A DNA stretch of 64,000 nucleotides from Ascoidea rubescens DSM 1968 (taxonomy: Eukaryota > Ascomycota > Saccharomycetes > Ascoideales > Ascoideaceae): positions 235,554 through 299,553 of the forward strand of contig NW_017962931.1 in the NCBI RefSeq assembly GCF_001661345.1, in the 5' to 3' direction. Shown here piece after piece: positions 39,601 to 48,325 of the stretch. Below the pieces are notes generated by a model. It was not told where the DNA came from, did no database searches, and saw only the letters and a program-made list of their open reading frames with translations. The position numbers and the translations under genes were made by a program. Within the stretch, counting starts at the first letter, position 1; each line of letters opens with the position of its first letter.

Positions 39601-40243
39601 GTTGGTCTTGAGAGTTGAAAGATATAAAACTGTTGATTATTTTATTTTTTTGAACTTTTGTTTCGTTGTTGTTGGTATTATTATTGTTGTTATCAATTTG
39701 CTCATCAGTTTGATCACTGTTCTTATGTATACGAACACAGTTGATGTAATTGTTGGCTTGAGAAAAGCCAGAGAAGTCTTTTATAGTCTTTCTTTTTTTA
39801 TTTTTGTTGTCAATATTTGTGCCAGAATTTTGGTTAGTATCAGGGGTGGTACGATCAGCTGGGTCAGTATTGGTGGTGGTATCCATGTTATTGGTATTGA
39901 TATGGTTAGAACTGCTGATTCTGCTGGTATTTTCAGTGGTTTGGAAGTGTTTCATCTGGTCTTGGGGAACAGCTTCAAGATAGCGACGGTCGTTTATGAC
40001 TTTGGCAGTGTCATGAGCACGATCTCTGCTGCAAAAGAAGGAAGGATTGCCTGGCTCCATCTCGACATGGTGGGCTCTGTCGTCGATGCCAGCAGCACAC
40101 TCACGACTGGAAGCAGAGGACTCAGGACCCGGGTACGGAGTGTGGGCAGCGAGCAAGGGAAAGGACTGGGGAGCGTTTTCAGCAAACACACCGAGGAAGG
40201 CTGCGTCGTTGGAGGAGGCACTGGAGGAGCTGGGGTTCGACAT
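36659..40243 (-). CDS. CDC4: Cdc4, F-box/WD40 subunit of SCF ubiquitin ligase
   Basis: 1,194 aa from the ATG at 40243. Cdc4 (Fbw7 homolog) binds phosphodegrons in Sic1, Gcn4 and other substrates for ubiquitylation by SCF and is essential for the G1/S transition. The N-terminal ~570 residues are Asn/Ser-rich with long poly-Asn runs. The F-box is at about 580-635 (LSNLPSNVCHKIFSFLDHKSL). WD40 blades run from about 730 to the end (SGSTDRTVRIWD, SGSYDNTVRVWD, SGSMDFSVKIWD), with the Arg residues typical of the degron pocket. A strongly acidic insertion of about 120 residues (37300-37680) interrupts the propeller where S. cerevisiae Cdc4 has a short loop. The C-terminus ends RFDRFDRFD from a 9-bp repeat. 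Divergent from RQC2, 202 bp between start codons. Confidence 0.95.
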   Translation of the reverse strand: MSNPSSSSASSNDAAFLGVFAENAPQSFPLLAAHTPYPGPESSASSRECAAGIDDRAHHVEMEPGNPSFFCSRDRAHDTAKVINDRRYLEAVPQDQMKHFQTTENTSRISSSNHINTNNMDTTTNTDPADRTTPDTNQNSGTNIDNKNKKRKTIKDFSGFSQANNYINCVRIHKNSDQTDEQIDNNNNNTNNNETKVQKNKIINSFISFNSQDQPLSQNSFNLNNSRKRNADDILISSLSSNFLKNNFIPNSINLNNLNYSKYLHFNFENNSSLLSNINNNISMYITKANDDNVNSNVNNNVNNNVNNNVNNVNNNNNNNNNNNNKNNNTNNNTNNNTNNETRNSSFNYNTKNINNNNINNNNILKNVNDYNSYNDYSTFNTFSGYTNFHDYNNIDNINHMSSLNNIRNIRNININNLNSLNNENDLNHQDIYPSSKRRLIFTELDSKLLTSSTGIVNNAPSSASTAQQHPTAILPLEPVLNRNLNEEADIQAALPSPSASPIQSTQDDEDDEDDDDEPLDFTSLVQSLSATKSPNEIMDSVSILSSNLSKKFKNKLVFNLLKTLDRSNLSALCGLIKDSLKFDILSNLPSNVCHKIFSFLDHKSLCKAQFVCKRWCILINTDERVWKNLLFSDRLITNIKEIKPDLKHNKNAFVSKWCSINVNKIYKDLKSDPRNPDFQIKYEMFKPNIYKLIYKKRKLINNNWLNPKYKPKRITVENNDSNVVTCLQFDKNKIITGADNKYIRIYDTNTGKLIKTLTGHEGGVWALQYINNTLVSGSTDRTVRIWDIKKGKCIHVLRGHTSTVRCLDIIKPRPDGFNDRREPVFYPKRYMLITGSRDCNLNVWNLPLAPDYDKHGNIKKRGKGRKMKNNYKNKIVIKKEEDEDEFVNFKIEDEDEDTNERNKNRHGNIQNKYDDDYIIKNEEDNEGEEGGDDDDDDDDDEDDDDDDDDDEGDEEDFFYDYLNEEDIQSEFMASSNRSSMSPYFVCSLKGHEGSVRSISSYGRIIVSGSYDNTVRVWDSKTLKCKYVLSGHHDRIYSTAIDHKRNRCLSGSMDFSVKIWDLSNGSLLKTLIGHTSLVGLLNLSQDYLVSAAADSTLRLWSQKTYKLIDVLEGHQAAITCFQSDDTRIVSGSNNLVLWNATNGSKVRELLGDTQGVWQVKFDYKMCVAAVQRRSETSDKTYIEILRFDRFDRFD
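36662..36688 (-). repeat. 9-bp coding repeat at CDC4 C-terminus
   Basis: Three tandem copies of a 9-bp unit (gatcaaatc on +) code Arg-Phe-Asp three times, directly before the stop codon. Confidence 0.9.
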
Positions 40244-40445
40244 GGGCTGGGTTGAAGACTCTAAGAAGGGACGAAGCAGAAACAGCACAAACAGCACAAG
40301 AAGCACAGGAAGAACCAGCCAGAAGAGCGCGGGCGGCGAAATCACCGCCGGGGCGCGGGCTCGGTGGCGCTGGGACGACGGCGAAGTTGCTACTTCTGTT
40401 TCTTGTGCTGTTTCTGCTTCCTGAGTTGCCTCCAATCCTCCTCCC
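40244..40445. promoter_or_regulatory. CDC4/RQC2 divergent promoter
   Basis: 202 bp, GC-rich. The CDC4 frame happens to remain open through it, without a plausible protein (see rejected items). Confidence 0.65.
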
Positions 40446-43400
40446 ATGAAACAGAGAATCACTGCCTTGGACGTCAAGATCCTCGCTGGCGAGCTTGTCA
40501 CTGCTCTTGTTAGCTACAGGCTCCAGAACATCTACAACTTGTACAACTCCTCCAGAATCTACACCTTGAAATTTGCTGTTCCTGACTCCAAGAAGGCGTT
40601 GGTGCTTGATTCAGGCTTGAAGATCTACTTGACTGACTTCCAGAGACAGGTCTCTCCTGAGCCCTCCAACTTTGTCGCCAAATTGCGAAAGCACATCAAG
40701 TCAAAGAGATTGACAAACTTGAAGCAAATTGGCAACGACAGAATCATCGTCTTGGAGTTTTCCTCTGGTATCTTCTACTTGGTCCTAGAATTCTTTTCTG
40801 CTGGTAATATCGTTCTTCTTGACGCCAATCAAAAAATCCTAGCTTTACAAAGATTGGTCGATGAAAAGAGAAACAGCGACAAATATGCTGTTGGTGAGTA
40901 TTACAAAATGTTTGATAATTCCTTATTTGCCCAAGACACTCCAAATAACAAATCTGATTTGAATTCAAATCCAAATTCAAGTTCAATTGTTCATACAAAA
41001 GATCAAATCTTGTCTTGGTTAAATGAGGAAAAACATAACTATCAAGTCATCAAAGAAAATGCTGAGTCTGATCTTCTCGTAAACGCTGATGCCACCACTC
41101 AAAAGAAAATCAAACCTCTATCTATTCATAAATTATGTTTCTTAAAGTTCTCGTATCTTTCGTCTGATTTACTACTGAAAAACTTTCATCAATTCAGCTT
41201 AAACCCTTCTTCTTCCTTTTTAGAGTTCTTGAATCCGAATTCTTTGCAAGTTCTAACTGATTTATTAAATTTTTCCGAAATTGAATTCCAAAACTTGACT
41301 ACTTCAAATCAAGTTGATGGCTATATCGTTATGAGAAAAAATAAATTCTATAAACCTACTAACAATGATAATGACAATCATAACAATGACAATAATGACA
41401 ACGACAATGATATCGATAACGATAACGATAACGACATTAATAACCCAAAATATACATACGAAAGCTACCATCCTTATAAACCAATCCTAAAAGCCCCCGT
41501 GGAAATCTATAAATTAAAAAAAATAACCGGCTACAACAAAACTATAGACTTTTTCTACTCTCAATCAGATTTGATTAAAAACTCTCTTAAAATTCAATCT
41601 CACAAAGATCAATTGGAGAAAAAATTATCATACGTAAAGAACGAAAATCAATCAAAGATATCACAGCTAGAATCAAAGGCCCTATTAAATAAAAAAAAAG
41701 CTGAATCAATCATTTTTTACTCTTCTTATGTTGAAAATGCAATCAACATTATAAACTCTCTCTTAAACCAAGCCATGAATTGGGAAAACATCAACAATCT
41801 AATTGATCTAGAGAAAAAGAAAAATAACCCAATCGCCCTTATTATCACTTCCTTAAATTTACTCGAAAATAAAATCGATCTAAAGTTACCCTTAGTAAAT
41901 GATGATGATCAAGATAATCAAAATGACTTATTAAATTCAAACTCAGGTGTCGATTCAGATGTTGATTCAGACGTTGATTCCGATGTTGATTCCGATATCA
42001 ATTCCGATATCAATTCCGATATTCATAAAAGTTCAAAGTTCAAAGAAAAACAATATTTGACCGTCACTATCGATTTGTCTCTTTCTGCCTTTGCTAACTC
42101 CACAACATACTTCTCAACAAAGAAAGATTTGATCATTAAAAAGGAAAAAACTAGCAAAAGTTCATCCTTAGCAATTAAAAACGCTTCTCGCAAAATTAAA
42201 TCAAGTTTAAAGGCTCACGATGATTCAAACTTATTGATCAAAAAAATTCGTCCCAAATATTGGTTTGAAAAATTTTATTGGTTTATATCGTCTGAAAATT
42301 ATCTCTGTATTTCCGGAAAAGATGCTCTTCAAACAGACATGGTTTACTATAAATATTTCAACTCCAAATATGATTATTTTGTTTCATCTGATTTTGATAA
42401 TTCTTTGAAAGTATTTATTAAAAATCCTTTTAAAGAAAGAGAGGTTTCACCGACAACTTTACAACAAGCTGGCCAATTTTCTCTTTCATCTACAAAGGCT
42501 TGGGATAATAAGATCAGTACTTCTGCTTGGTGGTGTAAAGGCACTTATATTGACAAAAGAGATGATTATGATGGAAGTTTATTAAGACCAGGACACTTTA
42601 TTGTAAAAGGTGGAGATTCCAATAAAGTTTATTTACCTCCTGCGGGTCAATTGGTAATGAGTTTTTCATTATTATGGTTAATTGATGAAAAGGGTACAGA
42701 TTTTTTTAAAAAAGCTAGAGTTGAAAGAGAAGAAAAATACGGACTTGAAATTGTTAAGGAAATTTCTGATTATAAAGAAAATGAAAAATTGTATTTGACC
42801 CAACAACAAAATAAAGATAAAGTTGGTAAGAAAAACGAAAGAAAAACACAAAATAAAAATGGATCTGAAAAGACAAAAGAATTAGAGGAAAATAGTATAA
42901 AACAAAATAATGGTAAAGAAGAAGAAATTAAAGATATGACTGAATCAATTGAATCAATTCAAGTTGGCAAGCTGGATAAACAAACCAAAAAAAGCGATAG
43001 CTCATCAAAATATCCGAAAACCTCAATAAACAAAACTGTGAGAGGTAAAAAGGGAAAATTAAAAAAACTCAGTAATAAGTATGCTGATCAAGATGATGAA
43101 GAAAGAACGTTAAGATTAAAGGCATTAGGTGTGATAAAAGATTTGGACACAAATGAATCTAATTCCAAAACTGAAAATATAAAACCTTCCCCTGAGGTCG
43201 AAGCAGCTAATAAAGAATTGAGAAAGCAAAAACAGGAAGAGATTATAAAGGAAAAATATAGAGTTAAATTGGAAAATAATAATAACAATAATGGTAGGGT
43301 TACCGAAAATGAAAATGATAATAATGATGAGGATGATGAGCAAGAAGATAATATTCCAAATCATTTGGAAATATTTGATTCTCTTGTTCCAAAGGTCAAC

Positions 43401-43793
43401 TCAACTGATTATAAGATTCTTGATTGTGTTCCTCATTTTGGACCATGGTCTGCCGTAAACAAATTCAAGTATAAAGTCAAGATTGCGCCAGGATCCAATA
43501 AAGTTGGAAAATCGATGAACGAAATATTGCATTATTTTGAGAATCGACCAATCAATAAAGTTGAAAATGATGAAAATGGAAATGTTATTGAGAGCGGTAA
43601 CAGTGATACTGATTTTGATGTTGATTTAATAAAAGAACATGAAATCATTAAAATGCAAAAATCTGGGGATATAACAATAGGTTTTACTGTGAGAAAACTA
43701 AAAGCAGGGATTTCTTCAGAAAATTCTGGAAATAAAAAGGGAAATAAAAAAGGGGGTTTCAAAAAAAACTCCAATTTCAAAAAAGGAAAGTAG
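40446..43793 (+). CDS. RQC2: Rqc2/Tae2 (NEMF), ribosome-associated quality control
   Basis: 1,115 aa. Rqc2 binds stalled 60S-peptidyl-tRNA complexes, recruits the ligase Ltn1 and directs CAT-tail addition. The N-terminus MKQRITALDVKILAGEL and the block YLVLEFFSAGNIVLLD are nearly identical to recalled S. cerevisiae Rqc2 (NFACT-N). A coiled-coil region follows at about 385-480, then NFACT-R/DUF814 at about 595-740 (RPKYWFEKFYWFISSENYL, HFIVKGGDSNKVYLPPAGQL), a Lys-rich linker, and NFACT-C near the C-terminus (VPHFGPWSAVNKFKYKVKI). Asp/Asn-rich inserts, including an SDVDSDVDSD run from a repeat at about 41950-42025, make it somewhat longer than the S. cerevisiae protein (1,038 aa). The first ATG matches the family start exactly. 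Confidence 0.97.
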   Translation: MKQRITALDVKILAGELVTALVSYRLQNIYNLYNSSRIYTLKFAVPDSKKALVLDSGLKIYLTDFQRQVSPEPSNFVAKLRKHIKSKRLTNLKQIGNDRIIVLEFSSGIFYLVLEFFSAGNIVLLDANQKILALQRLVDEKRNSDKYAVGEYYKMFDNSLFAQDTPNNKSDLNSNPNSSSIVHTKDQILSWLNEEKHNYQVIKENAESDLLVNADATTQKKIKPLSIHKLCFLKFSYLSSDLLLKNFHQFSLNPSSSFLEFLNPNSLQVLTDLLNFSEIEFQNLTTSNQVDGYIVMRKNKFYKPTNNDNDNHNNDNNDNDNDIDNDNDNDINNPKYTYESYHPYKPILKAPVEIYKLKKITGYNKTIDFFYSQSDLIKNSLKIQSHKDQLEKKLSYVKNENQSKISQLESKALLNKKKAESIIFYSSYVENAINIINSLLNQAMNWENINNLIDLEKKKNNPIALIITSLNLLENKIDLKLPLVNDDDQDNQNDLLNSNSGVDSDVDSDVDSDVDSDINSDINSDIHKSSKFKEKQYLTVTIDLSLSAFANSTTYFSTKKDLIIKKEKTSKSSSLAIKNASRKIKSSLKAHDDSNLLIKKIRPKYWFEKFYWFISSENYLCISGKDALQTDMVYYKYFNSKYDYFVSSDFDNSLKVFIKNPFKEREVSPTTLQQAGQFSLSSTKAWDNKISTSAWWCKGTYIDKRDDYDGSLLRPGHFIVKGGDSNKVYLPPAGQLVMSFSLLWLIDEKGTDFFKKARVEREEKYGLEIVKEISDYKENEKLYLTQQQNKDKVGKKNERKTQNKNGSEKTKELEENSIKQNNGKEEEIKDMTESIESIQVGKLDKQTKKSDSSSKYPKTSINKTVRGKKGKLKKLSNKYADQDDEERTLRLKALGVIKDLDTNESNSKTENIKPSPEVEAANKELRKQKQEEIIKEKYRVKLENNNNNNGRVTENENDNNDEDDEQEDNIPNHLEIFDSLVPKVNSTDYKILDCVPHFGPWSAVNKFKYKVKIAPGSNKVGKSMNEILHYFENRPINKVENDENGNVIESGNSDTDFDVDLIKEHEIIKMQKSGDITIGFTVRKLKAGISSENSGNKKGNKKGGFKKNSNFKKGK
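41950..42025 (+). repeat. Asp-rich coding repeat in RQC2 (Ser-Asp-Val/Ile-Asp/Asn)
   Basis: Degenerate 12-bp units (gttgattcaga type) code alternating SDVD/SDIN tetrapeptides. Confidence 0.85.
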
Positions 43794-44149
43794 TGAGCAG
43801 TGAAATTAAAGTGAAGAAATATAAGAAATAACATTTATTGTATAGTTTGACTTAGGCCTCTGTTTGTATTGAAAAACGTTCGTTCAGTCTTCAAAATGTT
43901 CGTTCGGTTTTCAAGATGTTCGCTTGTATAGCCCGAAACCAAACTTAAGTCCAGCTAATTAAATTTGACAGATAAGGTTCAATGCTGGTTTCAGCGACGA
44001 GAAACAGGTAAATACAAAAACCCAAAATTTAAATAGAAGATATTATTTGACAAATAGAAAGAAAAAACTAAGAAAACAAAGATAAAATGCAGCCGAAAAA
44101 CTAACACAAAAATGATAAAAATAAAACATAAAATCTAGGTGGAATTAAA
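43794..44149. other. convergent intergenic region RQC2 / WWM1 with 20-bp repeats
   Basis: AT-rich apart from the tandem repeat at 43876-43926. No gene seen. Confidence 0.65.
43876..43926. repeat. 20-bp tandem repeat (unit about atgttcgttcggtcttcaaa)
   Basis: Copies at 43876-43895 and 43896-43915, plus a partial copy 43916-43926. Each contains GTTCGYTY. Confidence 0.85.
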
Positions 44150-44732
44150 CTAATCATCGCCACCACCAGCATTGTCACTATCATCAAGAGCGTCATAAAT
44201 TAAGGCACCACCAACCAAACCAGCACCTAAACCGATGGCAGCAGCACCAGCAGTGCCCAAACCACCACCACTCTTTCCCTGCTGTTGGTAGACAGGTTGC
44301 TGGTATCCCCCATAACCAGCTTGGGGAGGAAAAGCTCCATAGGGTTGCTGTTGATAACCATAGGGTTGCTGTTGATAACCATAGGGTTGCTGTTGATAAC
44401 CATAGGGTTGTTGAACATAGGGTTGTTGAACATAGGGTTGCTGAGTGTAAGCAGTAGAATAGCCACCTTGCTGATATTGACCACCATAGCCACCTTGGTT
44501 AAAGCCTCTGTCTTCCGTATTAGCAAACCTCTCTACTGGAGGTTCAATGGGACGATCCCACTGAGAAACATTGGTAGCAAGGTTCACATAGAAGTAGCTT
44601 TAAAGGGTGTTAGTAACGTAGAGCAGAGAGTAGAAGAGGAGGGCCAGTAGAAGAGACATACCACGAATACTTTTCATCCCAAACTGCTTTCCAGCCTTCA
44701 GGAACCTTTGGAACATTATTTTGAAAATCCAT
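44150..44732 (-). CDS. WWM1: WW-domain protein Wwm1 (two exons)
   Basis: Exon 1 is 44732-44662 and exon 2 is 44597-44150, giving 172 aa. The spliced WW domain reads VPEGWKAVWDEKYS-C-YFYVNLATN then SQWDRP, close to recalled S. cerevisiae Wwm1 (VPSGWKAVFDDEYQTWYYV). WW domains bind Pro-rich peptides; Wwm1 interacts with the metacaspase Mca1. The middle is Tyr/Gln/Pro-rich with tandem YGYQQQP units (repeats at 44333-44440). The C-terminus has a Gly/Ala-rich hydrophobic segment (AAAIGLGAGLVGGALIYDAL) and an Asp/Gly acidic tail, as in Wwm1 (GLLGVGAGLLGGAML). Both signature Trp residues are present, unlike the related gene at 16855-17284. Confidence 0.9.
44333..44440 (-). repeat. coding repeats for YGYQQQP and VQQP units
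   Basis: Three near-identical 24-bp units (catagggttgctgttgataa on +) followed by two 18-bp units in WWM1 exon 2. Confidence 0.9.
44598..44661 (-). other. spliceosomal intron in WWM1
   Basis: 64 nt with donor GTATGT, perfect branch point TACTAAC, and acceptor AAAG. It lies inside the WW domain, and splicing restores the domain in frame. Confidence 0.93.
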
Positions 44733-45086
44733 TAATACAAAAGTTGCTGAGGAACGAAACAAGACTAGCTGGTGAAAGATGCCTTATATATTGCCGTTGT
44801 GTTCCTCCATGCCCTATCAAATCTATATATCGTATCTTCTATGTTTTACACGTTTTAGAGGCAGGATGTTGGACAAGCTCTGCTATAGGTCAAACACCAT
44901 TGGGAGCTCAACAGAGTCTTGAAGAACAGAGTCCGGTGCAAAATTTAGAATGAAAGCAGAAAGTGCAATGGTGAAATGCCACGAGCAAGGATAGCGATAA
45001 CATTAGCATGAAAAGGATATTGGTAGCTACATTGTTAATGGATTGGTAAAGGCTCAGATGAGGTTACATATCTTCTGGATAACAGC
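44733..45086. other. intergenic region KAR4 / WWM1
   Basis: KAR4 3' flank and WWM1 promoter. No supported gene. Confidence 0.6.
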
Positions 45087-46282
45087 CTATTTCTGCAAGG
45101 GAGTTTTGGGTCGTAGATTCTCTATCTCCTCATCTTGTGGGAGATTTGACCCCAAGCTGTCGATTTGTCGCTTGTATTCCTCTGGATTAAAATTGTTCAA
45201 TAGGATATCAGGACTCATGATAACCCATCCCGGTCTTACTTTAACGGAAGAATTATAACCTACTCTCCCTGGGATGATGTGGAGTCGCCTTGTAGCAGAA
45301 CTAAAGTTTTCTGCTACCTTGTACAAGTGAGTTGGTATGCACGTTTCAATTTCATCTTCTCTGATTGATAACGGGTTAATATTTGAAGATGAGTAATTAT
45401 TATTGCTGAGATCATTAATACCAGTTATCTTTCTAAAGTCTTGATTCTCTATTTTTAGATCTGTATCAACATTACAATGAATTAAATGACCATCAACAGA
45501 TCTTCTGACGGTACCAGTTATACACATCCAACAATGCCATTGCTGTCTTTCAAATAAAGATAAATCATCCAGTTTAGGATAGAATTTCGAATTTTTATTA
45601 ATTGGAACAAAGACCAATTCTTCGCTTCTTCTAAATTTTTTTGACCATGCATTGCCATTATTCCCATTCAATAGAACTGACAACTCTTTAATTTTTGTAT
45701 TTGATGCCCAAATAAATAAAAACCCTGGTTTTGAACATAGTTTATCAATCGGCAATTCTTTAATCAAATTAATTAAAAACTGGTTTTCTGATAATGAGCC
45801 AATCATTATAACGTCAAAGCATAAATTATGCATATTAATCCATTCATTTAGCTTTGATACCATCTTCAATGGTTCAATTCTGCAACCATATGGTTTGGTT
45901 TGAAAATTTTTTATTTGCTGGTTTTTCAAATTGAACAATTTTTGTAATTTAGGGTATCCCTCAACAGGATTTTTGATATTTCGAACATAATTAATTGGTT
46001 GAATATTAGAATGAATATAATTATTTGAATAATCATTATACTGATGATTCTTTAATATATAACTTTGAAAATCCGCTCTATTGTATTTGCTATTATTGAT
46101 ACTGATAATGCTATTTATATCGTTGCCATTATTGACATCAATATCTTTATGATCATCATTATTATTATTGTCATTAAAGCGATTATAGTTTCCATTGGAT
46201 TCGGCATTATTGTATGAAGTATTGTTATTCTTATTGGAATTTCTAGTGCCACCGTTATTATTGATGTTGTTGTTTCTGCCAC

Positions 46283-46340
<58 letters not shown>

Positions 46341-46565
46341 GTTGTTGTTATTGTTATCGTTATTGTTATTGTTATTGCTATTATTATATCTTGAGTTGTT
46401 TTTATTGTTATTCTTGTTATTATTGCCACCACTATTGTTATTCATTGGAAATTTTTTATACATGGATAGGCCAGTATTGAAATGGTTAGAAGTATTGGCT
46501 TGATAATAGTTATTCTTGAACAATTGTTGGTAATCAAAATGACTATTATTTAAAGTGTTTTCCAT
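45087..46565 (-). CDS. KAR4: Kar4, MT-A70-family (METTL14-like) protein
   Basis: 492 aa. The N-terminal ~150 residues are almost pure Asn-rich low complexity (poly-Asn from an ATT-type tract at about 46280-46345). The C-terminal part (about 195-440) is an MT-A70-like domain: LPIDKLCSKPGFLFIWAS, KKFRRSEELVFV, HCWMCITGTVRRSVDGHLIHCNVDTDL. The catalytic DPPW of Ime4/METTL3 is replaced (FDVIMIGSLSEN), as in the non-catalytic partner. Kar4 is a subunit of the yeast mRNA m6A writer with Ime4 and also a transcription factor for mating and karyogamy genes together with Ste12. Alternative: an Ime4 homolog, made unlikely by the missing motif. A CACGTG lies upstream at 46726-46731. Confidence 0.88.
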
Positions 46566-47004
46566 TTTTTCTAATCAGTTTCTTATTAGCTTGATAACTC
46601 AATGAGTTAATTTCTTAATCCCTTTTATTCTTCAATCGAACTGAAAAAACAAGAATAAAAAATTGGATTTTAACTTTCACTTTCTAAGGCATCGCGTATA
46701 AAAACAACATCAAAGCTTAATTTGACACGTGTTTCCAGTATTAAACTGTTTTGGAGTTTATGTCATACAATAAGCATGTGACTTTACATACTTAATATCA
46801 AACAAAGGTCCAAAAATACGATTTTTCTATTAATTAGTAGTAGATGAATAGAATATTGATTAAATATAGAAGTATGTTTACAATAAATAGCCAGAGATCT
46901 TTATAATACAAAATAAAGTGACAGGTGTATAAAAAAAATGGAAAAGGAATGCAATAACAATAGTACATAAGGAAAAAAACAAACTAAGTTCATCTCTACT
47001 GTGT
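46566..47004. other. intergenic region JAC1 / KAR4
   Basis: KAR4 promoter and JAC1 3' flank. It holds one CACGTG (46726-46731, context GACACGTGT). No clear TGAAACA pheromone-response element was found by eye. Confidence 0.6.
46726..46731. promoter_or_regulatory. CACGTG E-box upstream of KAR4
   Basis: About 165 bp upstream of the KAR4 start. A consensus bHLH (Cbf1/Pho4-type) site; activity is inferred only. Confidence 0.4.
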
Positions 47005-47802
47005 TCAGTGATTCATAACAACCTCTTTTCCAGGTTCCCACTCCTTAATATTCTTTTTAATATTAAACCAATATTTTAATTTGATGGTTTCTTTGATAAT
47101 CTGTTTTAATAGACTTTTTCTTTCAGTTGAGTTGGGTGAGCTAGTTAAACTATTGAAACTTGAGTATAGTTCATTTAATTTCAGCTCACAATTTTTAATT
47201 TTTCCATTATTTTTTTGATTTAGTATTTTTAAGTTCTTCTCATTTTCACAATTTTCAATTTCTTCACAAGTCTCATATATTTCCATCAAAATTGATGAAT
47301 CAAGGTTTTTCATCTTCTCTAGATTGACACTATTGCTATTGGTATTAGTATTTTTGTTTTCCTTATCATTTATCAAATCAATATTATTTAGTAGCAAAAA
47401 ATACTGTGAACGAGTTAGTGGTGATTTCAAAGTCGAATATGCTTTATTCACAAACGATGAAAACTCATCGATTTTATCTTGAAGTAGTTTCTGGTTTTCA
47501 ACACTATTGCTGCTTAAATTCAATTGATTTGAACCAATCAACATATCAGGGTGGTTGATCGATTGTAATTTGAGATATTCGTTTCTTAAAGTCCGTAAAT
47601 TGATTAAAAACTCGTCACTGGGCAAACCACCTTTGGGAAAAGTCTTTGGAAAAATCTTGAAGTAGTTTTCATTTTTTCCAGTCTTGATACTCAAACACCT
47701 GGATATTCTTGTCTTTAATATCGACAGTCTCAATAACAAAACAGATGAACTTGGTGGAATTACAAGCCTAGAGGCTAACATCCTGTTGTATGTTGGAAAC
47801 AT
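47005..47802 (-). CDS. JAC1: Jac1 (HscB), mitochondrial J-protein for Fe-S biogenesis
   Basis: 265 aa from the ATG at 47802 (the frame is open ten codons further without ATG). Jac1 recruits the Hsp70 Ssq1 to the Isu scaffold and triggers Fe-S cluster transfer in the mitochondrial matrix. The N-terminal ~40 residues are Arg/Ser/Leu-rich without acids (SRLVIPPSSSVLLLRLSILK), a presequence. A J-like domain follows with FKIFPKTFPKGGLPSDEFLI and the HPD triad at about residues 84-86 (NHPDML). The C-terminal HscB helical domain binds Isu (AYSTLKSPLTRSQYFL; a Leu/Lys-rich end). It is longer than S. cerevisiae Jac1 (184 aa) because of Asn-rich insertions. Confidence 0.9.
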   Translation of the reverse strand: MFPTYNRMLASRLVIPPSSSVLLLRLSILKTRISRCLSIKTGKNENYFKIFPKTFPKGGLPSDEFLINLRTLRNEYLKLQSINHPDMLIGSNQLNLSSNSVENQKLLQDKIDEFSSFVNKAYSTLKSPLTRSQYFLLLNNIDLINDKENKNTNTNSNSVNLEKMKNLDSSILMEIYETCEEIENCENEKNLKILNQKNNGKIKNCELKLNELYSSFNSLTSSPNSTERKSLLKQIIKETIKLKYWFNIKKNIKEWEPGKEVVMNH

Positions 47803-48325
47803 CTTGCAATAAAAATTAAGCAAAATAAGCAAAATAAGCTGAGTAATAATTGGAGATGGAAACCAAGAAAAAAACGGCTTTATATGTGTTGAGCAGAGCT
47901 GGGTGCAAGTTAAAAGCCTTCCCGATTCGGCTAATCTCCGCCAGCTCCAGCTGAGTCAGACCCCGTTTTCAAATGAAGACCCCTCTTCCAGATGCAGCTC
48001 CAATTTGAAGGTTGCGTTGCCCACGCAATTATGCACGCAACTTATATTGTACACCGTGATTCGTGCACGATATTTTATGCACGTCTATAGTGCGTAACTT
48101 ACACAGTCAGCACAATCTGCGCAGCTTCCTAGCTGATCTGCATCAATTCCTTTCCTCATCACCATCTGCTGTCTGTTTGATCTTCTTTATTTGTTTTGGT
48201 TGCAATAGCCTGTTGTTTTTATTGTTTTTGCTATCTTCTGGACTGCTTTTGTTTCTTTGCTATATTTACATCTGCATTTTTGTTCTGCTCTTTCGGTTTG
48301 CTTTATGTTTCTCTTCCAGAAAACC
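47803..48325. other. JAC1/HST2 divergent intergenic region
   Basis: About 520 bp. A GC-rich part (47,890-48,070) is followed by a T-rich leader before HST2. A GTGCACGA/TGCACG element occurs around 48063-48082. No gene seen. Confidence 0.6.

Noticed and set aside
40244-40501. An N-terminal extension of Cdc4 (86 codons) with a strong hydrophobic stretch (FWLVLPVLLVLFVLFLLR)
   Set aside because: It runs through the divergent promoter into the RQC2 coding region on the other strand. Cdc4 is nuclear and has no membrane anchor in any species I know, and an ATG at 40243 starts a normal Ser-rich N-terminus. The open frame is a by-product of high GC.
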